Assembly: GCA_903851365.1 (NCBI GenBank) | Contig: CAINOB010000125.1 | Location: 1 to 64,000, forward strand | Length of the DNA stretch: 64,000 bases | Direction of reading: 5' to 3' | From: an uncultured Bacteroidota bacterium | Lineage (GTDB): Bacteria > Bacteroidota > Bacteroidia > Bacteroidales > UBA12481 | Translations under genes and position numbers: made by a program | The notes under the pieces: generated by a model | What the model was told of the DNA's origin: nothing | What the model saw: only the letters and a program-made list of their open reading frames with translations | Database searches by the model: none | Shown: piece after piece, positions 53,851-62,654 of the stretch | Layout: every line of letters begins with the position of its first letter | Position numbering within the stretch: the first letter of the stretch is position 1

Positions 53851-54720
53851 ATGGGACGCAGGAAAGAGTTTAAAAATAGTGGAGATAATCCAAGGTATGA
53901 TTTTTTTTATGACCATTTTCGTTATTCGTCAGATATCCTTCATGGTCGGAACACTTTCGGAATGACCCTTTCAGACCTTCGCGGATGTCAAAATGCATTG
54001 GCATCGTTAATCGGGAATAGTAAGGATCAGCCAGGTTATTATAAGGTGGAAGGCAAATATAAAATTGCCCTACTTCCAAGTTTGGAACTTGATGAAAAGA
54101 TTATTCTGCTCGAACACGAGAACTACTACTGCCAGAGAAAGGTTAATTCAGGGTTTAGGATTCCTACAGTCTGGAGTCCAGACCTGCTCGAAAAGAAAAA
54201 CCGGGTCATGGCAAGGATCGACGTTTGCCGGGATGAGATTACAGCTATTGAAAAAAAGATTGCTGAATTCGAAGCGAGCAAAGTCGCAAGTGAAAACGAG
54301 TTTTTACAATGGGGGCCTATGGGCGGTGCGCACGGTGGTTTCGTAAACGGAATTGCGCGGGAAATTATAGAATTGGACGGTCAACGTGTTGATATTGTTA
54401 ACCGTATCCCGACCATCGTGGAGGAAACCAGTCCTTACCGGTGGGTTTTATGTTGCGACTACTATGACTATATTTTAACGGCATGGAGGGCGCAACGAAA
54501 AGTACTGGACGCGGAGTTGCTGATACGATTACAAGAGCAGGCACGTGCGGAAGGTAGGCCAATTCCTAAGCAAACACCTATTAGGGGTGCCTTTAAAATT
54601 CCAAAATCGGCTCTGCCGAAACTAAGCGATTTTCCAATGATTAAACTCAATATGCCGGAAACGTCAGAAATTACGGAAACAGTAACGTCTAAACCGAAAA
54701 AAAGTGTTCAGCTATTTTGA
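53851..54720 (+). CDS. Hypothetical protein (element)
   Basis: About 289 aa from ATG 53851 (MGRRKEFKNSGDNPRYDFFYDHFRYS); coiled-coil segment. Confidence 0.6.
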   Translation: MGRRKEFKNSGDNPRYDFFYDHFRYSSDILHGRNTFGMTLSDLRGCQNALASLIGNSKDQPGYYKVEGKYKIALLPSLELDEKIILLEHENYYCQRKVNSGFRIPTVWSPDLLEKKNRVMARIDVCRDEITAIEKKIAEFEASKVASENEFLQWGPMGGAHGGFVNGIAREIIELDGQRVDIVNRIPTIVEETSPYRWVLCCDYYDYILTAWRAQRKVLDAELLIRLQEQARAEGRPIPKQTPIRGAFKIPKSALPKLSDFPMIKLNMPETSEITETVTSKPKKSVQLF

Positions 54721-54803
54721 TAAGAAGTTTCAGCTGGTGTATCTCCTTGAAACGGGGCGGGATTCTTCCGCTTTCCCAAAAGGAAAGTGCTTGCCCCATA
54801 TTA

Positions 54804-54855
54804 AACAGGCTATGGGTACTTGGACTAAGCAACGAGTGCCCGAGCCTGTTTTTAA
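54804..54855 (+). terminator. Extended two-stem hairpin with T tract (terminator or structured RNA)
   Basis: AACAGGCT-AT-GGGTACT ... AGTGCCC-G-AGCCTGTT then TTT. Confidence 0.65.
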
Positions 54856-54865
54856 TTAAACCGCT

Positions 54866-55252
54866 ATGGTACCAACCGTAACCATAGCCGTCGAACACGT
54901 CGCGAAAACCTATCTGGGGACGGTCTTGCGAGATGGAGAAAGGCAAATTTCACGGCATTGGACGGACGATTGGCGGGAGGATTACGAAAAGGCATTCCGG
55001 GAGGCCAGACGGAAGGTTGGAGGTGCAGGCGTGGTTTGCGTCTGCGATAGTGTAAGGGATTTTCGGGATTTACAAAGAGAAATGAAACGAACAAAAGGAG
55101 GACAAAGCGATGGAACGAAAAGAGAATTTAAACCAGTCAAAAGAGGTGGGAAAACCAAACAGGCGGATTACGAAAGCGGAACAGAAGCATTTGAACCGGG
55201 TGCGGATACGGGCGAAGATTGCCTCGCATTTGACGAAATATCGGAAGACTGA
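54866..55252 (+). CDS. Hypothetical protein (element)
   Basis: 128 aa ORF; its 3' third overlaps an alternative ORF at 55110-55262. Confidence 0.45.
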   Translation: MVPTVTIAVEHVAKTYLGTVLRDGERQISRHWTDDWREDYEKAFREARRKVGGAGVVCVCDSVRDFRDLQREMKRTKGGQSDGTKREFKPVKRGGKTKQADYESGTEAFEPGADTGEDCLAFDEISED

Positions 55253-55262
55253 AACAACATAA
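55110..55262 (+). CDS. Small basic hypothetical protein, overlapping preceding ORF
   Basis: MERKENLNQSKEVGKPNRRITKAEQKHLNRVRIRAKIASHLTKYRKTETT, preceded by AGGAGG 11 nt upstream. Confidence 0.4.
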   Translation: MERKENLNQSKEVGKPNRRITKAEQKHLNRVRIRAKIASHLTKYRKTETT

Positions 55263-55273
55263 TTATGAAACAG

Positions 55274-55339
55274 CAGGGAGCCCAGAAATTGCAATCTGAC
55301 AATAACAAGACGTTCGCCCTTGTTAGGCTCCCTGTTTTT
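55274..55339 (+). terminator. Branched hairpin with T tract
   Basis: CAGGGAGCC ... GGCTCCCTG TTTTT outer stem with TAACAAG/CTTGTTA inner stem abutting it. Confidence 0.65.
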
Positions 55340-55380
55340 ATTAATAAGGCGAATTAAACAAATAGGAAGGCGAACAAGTA

Positions 55381-56868
55381 ATGAAAAGAACTCGTAAAGA
55401 ACCAGAAAAACCGGAAAGTCCGTTTATTGAACGTTCCATCGTAATTGGGTTAATCACCTCAACCGAATACATACGGCAGATTCGGGACGTTTACCAAACG
55501 AAATTTCTATCAAGTCCGATGGCGAAAAGAATAGCAACGTGGTGTATAGATTATTACGATACCTACAAAACCGCTATCGGCAAAAACATTGAACCCCTTT
55601 ACTTTGAAAAACTAAAAGAAGGTAAGCTACCACCGGACGTTGCCGAAGAAATCGAACAGGATATTTTACCGGGATTGTCTTCGGAATATGAACGGGAGGG
55701 AATTGACCAATATCTGGTGGATAGTACAATACGACATTTTGAAGAACGTAATCACCAACTGCTAATAGAAAAGTTACAAGCCGCAACGGAAGCCGGAGAG
55801 GTGGATACGTTCAAAACCCTGATCGCGGATTTTAAACCGATTCAGTCCAATACTTTAACCAGTACACAAGGATATAACGCATGGGAGTTATTTAATATGG
55901 AAATAAAACCAACCGAATGGCTTATAAGGGATTTAATTCCAAAAGGCCTGACCATTTTCGGAGGTCAAAGTAAACTGGGAAAATCCTACCTGATGTTAAA
56001 TATGGTACTTCGCCTTGCTCAAAAGAAACCTATTTTCTCGGATGATCCGGAAACTGGGTATTATGGAGCAATGGGTAAAATACTATATCTAGCATTGGAA
56101 GATCCTCAAAGCCGACTGAAACAACGGTTGTTGGAAATCGAACCAGAACCGAATATCAATATTCAGAAGATACGGTTTGAACATACGTGGCGACCTCTAA
56201 GCAAGGGAGGACTAACAGACTTGGAGCTTTGGATTAAATCCGAAAAGAATCCCAAGCTAATCGTCATAGACGTCGTGGCCAAGGTCTGGGATATGCGATC
56301 GACCACAGGGGGAGGCCGTCAGTATTCAGAGGAATACAACATATTTGGACCTTTAGCAGATTTAGCCCATAAGTATAAATTATCCATCATAGCCGTAACC
56401 CATACGAAAAAGACCCCTGAAAAAGACGTTTTCAACGAAATCCTGGGAGGTAGCGGTACGTATGGGAGTGCTGATAATTTAATGGTACTTACCCGTACCC
56501 CAAATAACCAACGCCAACTTTCGATCCGGGGCAAGGATATAGACGAAAAACATTTGCTGTTCGAGGTTTCAAATGGGGCGCAATGGAATTGTTTAGGGGA
56601 AGCCGAAGAGGTACAGAAAACTGAGGAACGCCAAAGCCTGTATAATTATTTAATGCAATCGGGGCCAAAGAAAAGAAGCGAAATAGAACAAGCTGCTAAA
56701 AATGGTTTGATTGATATTAAGGTTAGTAGTATCCCTGTGGTAATCCGTAAAATGGTAAATGATGGCAAAATTATTCAGCATGAATTATATGGTGAATATT
56801 CTGCTGAAGGGCAGAGCAATTTACTTGTAGGGGCTAAAATGAAGCGAAAAAATATAAATAATGGCTAA
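55381..56868 (+). CDS. RepA-like/AAA_25 RecA-fold ATPase (putative replication helicase)
   Basis: IPKGLTIFGGQSKLGKSYLMLNMVLRLA Walker A; KLIVIDVVAKVW Walker B; IIAVTHTKK; GSGTYGSADNLMVL. Confidence 0.8.
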   Translation: MKRTRKEPEKPESPFIERSIVIGLITSTEYIRQIRDVYQTKFLSSPMAKRIATWCIDYYDTYKTAIGKNIEPLYFEKLKEGKLPPDVAEEIEQDILPGLSSEYEREGIDQYLVDSTIRHFEERNHQLLIEKLQAATEAGEVDTFKTLIADFKPIQSNTLTSTQGYNAWELFNMEIKPTEWLIRDLIPKGLTIFGGQSKLGKSYLMLNMVLRLAQKKPIFSDDPETGYYGAMGKILYLALEDPQSRLKQRLLEIEPEPNINIQKIRFEHTWRPLSKGGLTDLELWIKSEKNPKLIVIDVVAKVWDMRSTTGGGRQYSEEYNIFGPLADLAHKYKLSIIAVTHTKKTPEKDVFNEILGGSGTYGSADNLMVLTRTPNNQRQLSIRGKDIDEKHLLFEVSNGAQWNCLGEAEEVQKTEERQSLYNYLMQSGPKKRSEIEQAAKNGLIDIKVSSIPVVIRKMVNDGKIIQHELYGEYSAEGQSNLLVGAKMKRKNINNG

Positions 56869-56873
56869 AAAGA

Positions 56874-56974
56874 CTATCTATATCATCTACCTATCTACCT
56901 TTTTTAACTATTTATAGATAGTATAGACGGTATAGATAATAATCGAATGGTAGATAGTATATACGATATAGATA
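56874..56974. repeat. Iteron-like repeats: two direct copies plus one inverted copy
   Basis: TAGATAGTATAGACGGTATAGATA (56915-56938), TAGATAGTATATACGATATAGATA (56951-56974), inverted CTATCTATATCATCTACCTATCTA (56874-56897). Confidence 0.75.
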
Positions 56975-57023
56975 GATATTTTACTAGAGAATTTTAATAA
57001 ATAACAATAATATGACCCATAAG

Positions 57024-57132
57024 AAAACCCCCATACGGCTGTCTAACTTTTTAGACCGGATTCAGCAGGAATCCTACCAGCAAAAACTTGTTCTTGCCCA
57101 ACATGGTCAAGCTAACAAAGGTGGGGGTTTTT
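57024..57132 (+). ncRNA. Candidate multi-branched structured RNA ending in U tract
   Basis: Closing stem AAAACCCCCA/TGGGGGTTTT enclosing three hairpins GTCTAA-CTTT-TTAGAC, GGATTC-AGCAG-GAATCC and CTTGcCC-AACAT-GGtCAAG, followed by T run. Confidence 0.4.
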
Positions 57133-57159
57133 CAAGGGGGCATAAAATAAATTTTTACC

Positions 57160-57861
57160 ATGCCAAACAATTGCCGGGTTTGTAACAGTCCTAGCAGGCT
57201 TGAAGCCGACCGCCAAATTGTCGCCGGTGTTGCCATTGCGGTTGTAGCCAAGAATTTAGGTCTGCCATACTACTCTGTTTATACCCATAGCCAGAACCAC
57301 GTGGCTCGCCAACTGTCTACCGCGTTGCGACAGAAGGAAAGTATTGAGAATTTCCAACTGTTAGACCGGATAAATACCATCGTGGACCGATGTGAAGCAT
57401 TATTTACCAGCAATCTGGCAAAAGGTCGGGACATTATAGCCTTGAAATGTCTGTCCGAGCAAAGGTCCACTTTCGAGCTCATCGCCCGTATAGCTGCTAC
57501 ATTAGCAGCTACCCAACATCAAGAGATGGAACTGTTAAAGTTGAAGAATCAGGAAGGCACTACCGAAGATCAGGAAACGTTCCAAGATTCTTTAAAATAC
57601 CTGACCACACCTGAACTTAAAATTCTGATGGCGATACAGGAAAAAATAGAGAACCGGCAGAAGGATCGCGACGTTATCGGCGAATATCTGTCATCGGTAA
57701 CATCGTTTGATGTGGTAAATACTGCCGATAAACCGGAGGCTGTTCCTTTATACGCTTCGCGTATAAAGGCGACATTTAAGCGCACTAAATTTCCGGGAAA
57801 GCCTGACCGATTGGACGAAATGCGCGTCAGGGAAATTCCGGGTACTGTGATACCGGGATGA
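57160..57861 (+). CDS. Hypothetical DNA-binding-like protein with N-terminal CxxC
   Basis: NNCRVCNSPSRLEADRQIVAGVAIAVVAKNLGLPYYSVYTHSQNH (CxxC then HTH-like). Confidence 0.5.
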   Translation: MPNNCRVCNSPSRLEADRQIVAGVAIAVVAKNLGLPYYSVYTHSQNHVARQLSTALRQKESIENFQLLDRINTIVDRCEALFTSNLAKGRDIIALKCLSEQRSTFELIARIAATLAATQHQEMELLKLKNQEGTTEDQETFQDSLKYLTTPELKILMAIQEKIENRQKDRDVIGEYLSSVTSFDVVNTADKPEAVPLYASRIKATFKRTKFPGKPDRLDEMRVREIPGTVIPG

Positions 57862-58083
57862 CTGTTATATAATATAGTACCAAGTTTTCCCAAGTCCTTA
57901 TACATCAAGCGGTTGTAATTATCGAAAATCGAGCCGGGAAAGTAGACTGTGGCGAAAATAATTCTGTTAACTCTCAGGTGTTTAGGTAGTTGCGACGTAA
58001 ATAGTTAGCGAAGTTAGTTACTAGTTTAAAATATTATACCTTACTTTACTCCCGGATTCGAAACAATTTAATCAAAAATTATC

Positions 58084-58410
58084 ATGGAATCAACTAAAGT
58101 TACTAAAGATCAGAGTGTTAAAGGTACTAAAGTAGTCGCCAAAGACACTAAAACCGGAGTTACTACACCGAAAACAACGGAAACCAAGAAACCGGAGGCC
58201 AAGAAAACTGAGCCGAAAAAACCGATGTACACGCGCACGGATGCTATTGTCGAAGCCTTGAAAGTAGAGCCGAAAACTATTAACGATTGGAGCAAAGAGG
58301 CAGACCGTCTGTACGGCAAGTCGAACGACAAAGAGAATAAAGCCATAATGAAGTTTGTTGTTAAAGTCGTTAAACACCTAGCCCCTAAAACAAAAATACC
58401 AACGGCATGA
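58084..58410 (+). CDS. Hypothetical protein with Lys/Thr/Pro-rich N-terminus
   Basis: 108 aa; TPKTTETKKPEAKKTEPKKP; ends overlapping the resolvase start. Confidence 0.5.
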   Translation: MESTKVTKDQSVKGTKVVAKDTKTGVTTPKTTETKKPEAKKTEPKKPMYTRTDAIVEALKVEPKTINDWSKEADRLYGKSNDKENKAIMKFVVKVVKHLAPKTKIPTA

Positions 58411-59096
58411 GATATATCGCGTATTACAGGTGCTCGACCCGCTCACAAGCCGTGAGCGGGCTTGGCCTTGAAGCCCAGAGGGCTTCTGTCCTGTCCTACA
58501 TCAGTCATAATGGTAACGAACTTGTAGCAGAATACACCGAGGTCGAATCCGGCAAAAACGACAAACGACCGAAGTTAACCCAAGCCTTACAAAAGGCGAA
58601 GGAACTTGATTGTACACTTTGTATAGCCCGTTTGGATAGGCTCAGCAGAAACGTTACCTTCATCTCTAAGCTAATGGATTCCAAGGTTAAATTCGTGTGC
58701 GTAGACATGCCGGACGCAACGGAGTTAACTATACATATCTTCGCTAGTCTGGCTCAATGGGAGCGCACCCGGATAAGCGAACGTATCAAGGCGGCACTAG
58801 CAGCAAAGAGGGTACGTGAACCGGGATGGAAACCTGGAACAGATAACCTTACCAAATCGGATAAAGCGAAGGCCCAACGGGCTATCAAGAGTAATGCGCG
58901 TATGGACGAAAATACTAGGAAAGCTTACCACTTTATGAAGCCGTTACGCGAAGCCGGGCAAACCTACCAAGCCATATCGGATATGTTAAATGCCGAAGGA
59001 TACTACACCCGCAGAGGAAAGCTATTCAATAAGATGACCGTCCGCTTAATCTGGATTCGATTCCTAAAGGAACCCATGTTAATACGCACTAAATGA
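58407..59096 (+). CDS. Serine recombinase, resolvase/invertase type
   Basis: YIAYYRCSTRSQAVSGLGLEAQRASV; LCIARLDRLSRNVTFISKLMDS; IFASLAQWERTRISERIKAALAAKR. Confidence 0.9.
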   Translation: MRYIAYYRCSTRSQAVSGLGLEAQRASVLSYISHNGNELVAEYTEVESGKNDKRPKLTQALQKAKELDCTLCIARLDRLSRNVTFISKLMDSKVKFVCVDMPDATELTIHIFASLAQWERTRISERIKAALAAKRVREPGWKPGTDNLTKSDKAKAQRAIKSNARMDENTRKAYHFMKPLREAGQTYQAISDMLNAEGYYTRRGKLFNKMTVRLIWIRFLKEPMLIRTK

Positions 59097-59376
59097 TACA
59101 CCTTTTAGCCTATGTAAAGGTTTCGCCTGTACGTTACCCTAGGAACGAACCGGAGGCAGTCAAAAGACAGCCAAACGTTGCCGGTTTCCGCTTGGAAGTG
59201 GATACCCTATTCGAGGGATTGGAGGAAGGGGCGGGCAGGAATGACCTACCTCTATACGTATCCAAAATACAACATCGAAAAATCCACATGCATATGCAGC
59301 TGCAAAAAATCCGTCCAAAAAAGTCACCATTGAAAAATTATGTAACTTTAGAAAACCACCAAACACCACCAACATT

Positions 59377-59913
59377 GTGAAAAAACTATCATTCCTTTTG
59401 CTCCTAATCCTATTAGGGTGTTCAACCCATGAAGTCAAACAACTCATTGAGGACGGTAAATTATTCTATCAGAAAGGAAATTACATTTTAGCGATTGATA
59501 AATTTGATCAAGCAATCAAAACTGACCCAAACAATCTTGAGGCATATTATCGAAAGGTTGAAGCATTGAGAAGATATGGCCGAAGTGATGACGCTCTTTT
59601 ATGGTCTCAAAAAGCAGTAGCAGTAAAACCGAGAACCACCGACGCTTATTATTATAGAGGCAAAATCAAACAATATCTTGAGGATTGGTTAGGGTCAAAC
59701 GAGGACTTTTCGTTAGTTATAAAGCGTAAGCCCAATGATCCCAAAGCTTATTTTCGTAGGGGAATCTCGAATTTTGCATTGGAGCGAAAAAATGACGCAT
59801 TAATGGATTTCAGTAAATCCGGGGAATTAGGCTTAACTGACGCATACAGTGTTATTAGGTCTATACAAAACAATGATAAAAGTACGAGCTTTACTGATTT
59901 GGACTTTAAGTAA
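59377..59913 (+). CDS. TPR-repeat lipoprotein
   Basis: LLLLILLGCST lipobox; three TPR-like repeats (YQKGNYILAIDKFDQAIKTDPNNLEAYYRK...). Confidence 0.82.
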   Translation: MKKLSFLLLLILLGCSTHEVKQLIEDGKLFYQKGNYILAIDKFDQAIKTDPNNLEAYYRKVEALRRYGRSDDALLWSQKAVAVKPRTTDAYYYRGKIKQYLEDWLGSNEDFSLVIKRKPNDPKAYFRRGISNFALERKNDALMDFSKSGELGLTDAYSVIRSIQNNDKSTSFTDLDFK

Positions 59914-59944
59914 TAATTCTTATTCAATCTAAGAGTAAATCAAA

Positions 59945-60739
59945 ATGAAAAAAGCACTCTTGATACTAATTGCGATATTATCCGCTTCGATTGCTTTCGG
60001 ACAAGTGAAAAGTAAAACCACTAACACCATATACTTGTATCGAAAGGCTGATTACAATACCATCCAATATCTTGTTCCGGAAGGCAGTCGATTGGATTTA
60101 ATTGCAAATCAGGGTGAATTTTGGGAAGTTTCATATCAGGGAAAAGTTCGGTACATGTCCCAAGATTTTAAGAAGGACGTTATTCCGGTTGATTCGATAC
60201 CTCCACCTAAAACTATCGAACCCAGAATTTTCCCGCTTCCAATGGATAATACAACCGGGCGAATCACTTTTACAGAAGTGGTAAAGGTAGATTCGACCAC
60301 CTCTAAAGAACAATTATATAGCCGTGCTAGGGAATGGTTCGCAAAGTCTTATAATTCATCGAAAGATGTCATCCAGATGGACGATAAGACTTCTGGAAAA
60401 ATAGTCGGGAAAGCTATATTCAAAACCTATTTAGAGAGTATAATTGGACCCTATACAAGTGGTAATATCGGATATACAATATCTGTGATAGTTAAAGATG
60501 GACGGTATAAGTATGAGATTACCGACTTTGATCATCAAGGACTTTCCGAGTATAGTTCATTTACCCATAGCACTTTTACTAGAATAGAACCCGGACCAAT
60601 TGAGCGATTTTTAGGTGATACTGAAAAAGCAAAAGATCAATGGGTCAAGCAAATTAATGATAATATAAAACCATTGATCGAGAGTTTAAAGATGGCAATG
60701 ATTATCCCTTCGTTAATTAAAAGCAAGGACGACTGGTAA
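59945..60739 (+). CDS. Secreted SH3-like + DUF4468-like protein
   Basis: Signal peptide; SH3-like segment; GRITFTEVVKVDSTTSKEQLYSRAREWFAKSYNSSKDVIQMDDKTSGKIVGKAIF. Confidence 0.65.
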   Translation: MKKALLILIAILSASIAFGQVKSKTTNTIYLYRKADYNTIQYLVPEGSRLDLIANQGEFWEVSYQGKVRYMSQDFKKDVIPVDSIPPPKTIEPRIFPLPMDNTTGRITFTEVVKVDSTTSKEQLYSRAREWFAKSYNSSKDVIQMDDKTSGKIVGKAIFKTYLESIIGPYTSGNIGYTISVIVKDGRYKYEITDFDHQGLSEYSSFTHSTFTRIEPGPIERFLGDTEKAKDQWVKQINDNIKPLIESLKMAMIIPSLIKSKDDW

Positions 60740-60777
60740 ATATGAAACCAACCAATGATAATTTGTTTCGACCGGGA

Positions 60778-60798
60778 GGGAGCTGTAAGGCTCCCTTC
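60778..60798 (+). terminator. Intrinsic terminator-like hairpin
   Basis: GGGAGC TGTAAG GCTCCC TT. Confidence 0.6.
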
Positions 60799-60839
60799 AT
60801 CATTTCAAATAAGTAACTTTATTCTTAAAATCCTAATCA

Positions 60840-62630
60840 ATGGATAAAATAGAATCCGACAATACCTCTCAAATTGCTAAATTTGATAGGATGAAACCCA
60901 AGATAATAACCGCATACAGTTACGTCCGTTTCAGTTCAAAGAAGCAGGAAGAAGGTCATAGTCTGGAACGTCAGTCCGAAATGGCTGATAAGTGGATTAC
61001 CTTCAAGAACGACGAGAAGAAGAATACAGATGGAGTAAGCTTTGTTTTGGATACCAAAGAAAATATGTTAGATTTAGGTGTATCCGGCTTCCGCGGTAAG
61101 AACCTAACAGAGGGTGCGCTATCCACCTTTATAGAAGGTGTACGAATTGGTAAAATTACGCGAGGGAGTTACCTGTTGATCGAGAACATTGATCGTTTCT
61201 CACGTGCAGTTCCATTAAAAGTAATACGCTACCTCACGGACATTGTAGAAGCAGGTATCTCCATCGTTACTTTGGACGATTGGGAGGAGTACACCGAAGA
61301 GAATATAAATGACCAGAAGTTTGAATCTTTATCTGGTGAGATACGAAGGGCACATAAAGAAAGTAAACGAAAAAGCGATTTGATTAGAAAAGCCAGAGCT
61401 AAAAATCGACAAGACGTTCTGGATGGCAAACGGATATTTTCGAAGAAGTGTCCATGTTGGCTAGAGTATATTAAAGAATCAAATAGCTTCCGAGAAAGAC
61501 CTCTGATGGTAAAGGCTGTTAGATATATGTTTGAGAATTGTAAAGATGGACATGGACCGGATCGGATTGCCACGGCACTCAATAAAATGCCACCTGATAA
61601 AATGGGCAGACCTGAAAAAAGCATTCCCAAACCCGGAAGCACTTATTTACGCAACAAGGATGGAATTTGGACAGCTTCAACCATTCGTAGGACACTAAGA
61701 AATAGAGCAGTACTTGGGGAATACCAGATGAAGAGTTACGGCCAAAATGATGGACCGCCGAAGAAAGGATATTATGACCCAATTATTAGTGAGAATCTGT
61801 TTTTAGAGGTGCAAGCTATACTGGGAAAAAATACCAATGATTACATAGCTAGGGGTGGTGGTCAAAAGGGGTACGCGAGTAATTTATTTGTCCATATTGC
61901 TAAATGCGGGATTTGCGGAAGTAGTTTAAACATTCTCAATGGAGGTCATAATAAAAACGGCAGAAAATTGCAAGACTATTTAAGATGCAAACGTATAGAA
62001 CTCAAATTAAGTGACCCCCCATGTGAATCCCGACGTTACAATTACCGTGAAGTTGAGAACATTGTTTTAGATCATCTTGAAGATATTGACTGGCGTAAAC
62101 TTGTTCCTGACGATACTTACATAGCCAGTCGTAGATTGGAGTTAATGGAAGAAATTGCCGCCAATGAATTATCAAGTAAAGATAAGTTCCAGGAGATTAT
62201 AAACCTCACTAACATAGCTGCAATAACTAAAGATGAACGTAATCAGCTGCGTTATGATGCTATGATTACTAAGATCAATGACGAACTGGATACGCTGAAC
62301 GAGGAATACAAAGCCAAGTTAAAAGAGCTGGAAAGCCTTAATACCGAAGCAGATGATTTGAAGGAAAATTTAACGAAGGCCAAGCAATTTAGAAAACTGT
62401 TAGCTGAGGCGAATCCGGAGGATGTTTTAGAAATGAGGTTCCGGCTAATGATGCAGATAAGAAAGCTTGTAAAGTCTATTAAAATCTGGCCGGTAACGGG
62501 GGATAAAAAGCCTATTCAAAATAGTGATCCGGGATTTTCAAAGTCGATTCATAGTACGACCATCGCCATGTTACAGATTCGTTTTTACACCCGAATGCCT
62601 ATCTCATTGATACTGAATAATGAAGGGTAA
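60840..62630 (+). CDS. Large serine recombinase (integrase)
   Basis: 596 aa; resolvase domain YSYVRFSSKKQEEGHSLERQSEMA, LLIENIDRFSRAVPLKVIRYL; Recombinase domain; zinc ribbon CGICGSSLNIL...LRCKR...CESRRYNY; C-terminal coiled coil. Confidence 0.93.
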   Translation: MDKIESDNTSQIAKFDRMKPKIITAYSYVRFSSKKQEEGHSLERQSEMADKWITFKNDEKKNTDGVSFVLDTKENMLDLGVSGFRGKNLTEGALSTFIEGVRIGKITRGSYLLIENIDRFSRAVPLKVIRYLTDIVEAGISIVTLDDWEEYTEENINDQKFESLSGEIRRAHKESKRKSDLIRKARAKNRQDVLDGKRIFSKKCPCWLEYIKESNSFRERPLMVKAVRYMFENCKDGHGPDRIATALNKMPPDKMGRPEKSIPKPGSTYLRNKDGIWTASTIRRTLRNRAVLGEYQMKSYGQNDGPPKKGYYDPIISENLFLEVQAILGKNTNDYIARGGGQKGYASNLFVHIAKCGICGSSLNILNGGHNKNGRKLQDYLRCKRIELKLSDPPCESRRYNYREVENIVLDHLEDIDWRKLVPDDTYIASRRLELMEEIAANELSSKDKFQEIINLTNIAAITKDERNQLRYDAMITKINDELDTLNEEYKAKLKELESLNTEADDLKENLTKAKQFRKLLAEANPEDVLEMRFRLMMQIRKLVKSIKIWPVTGDKKPIQNSDPGFSKSIHSTTIAMLQIRFYTRMPISLILNNEG

Positions 62631-62654
62631 TATATATAAGAGCGAATTTAGACG

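Noticed and set aside
59093-59380. 95-aa ORF overlapping resolvase stop (ATGA)
   Set aside because: Composition and lack of domain-like pattern make coding uncertain; not listed as a CDS despite possible coupling.
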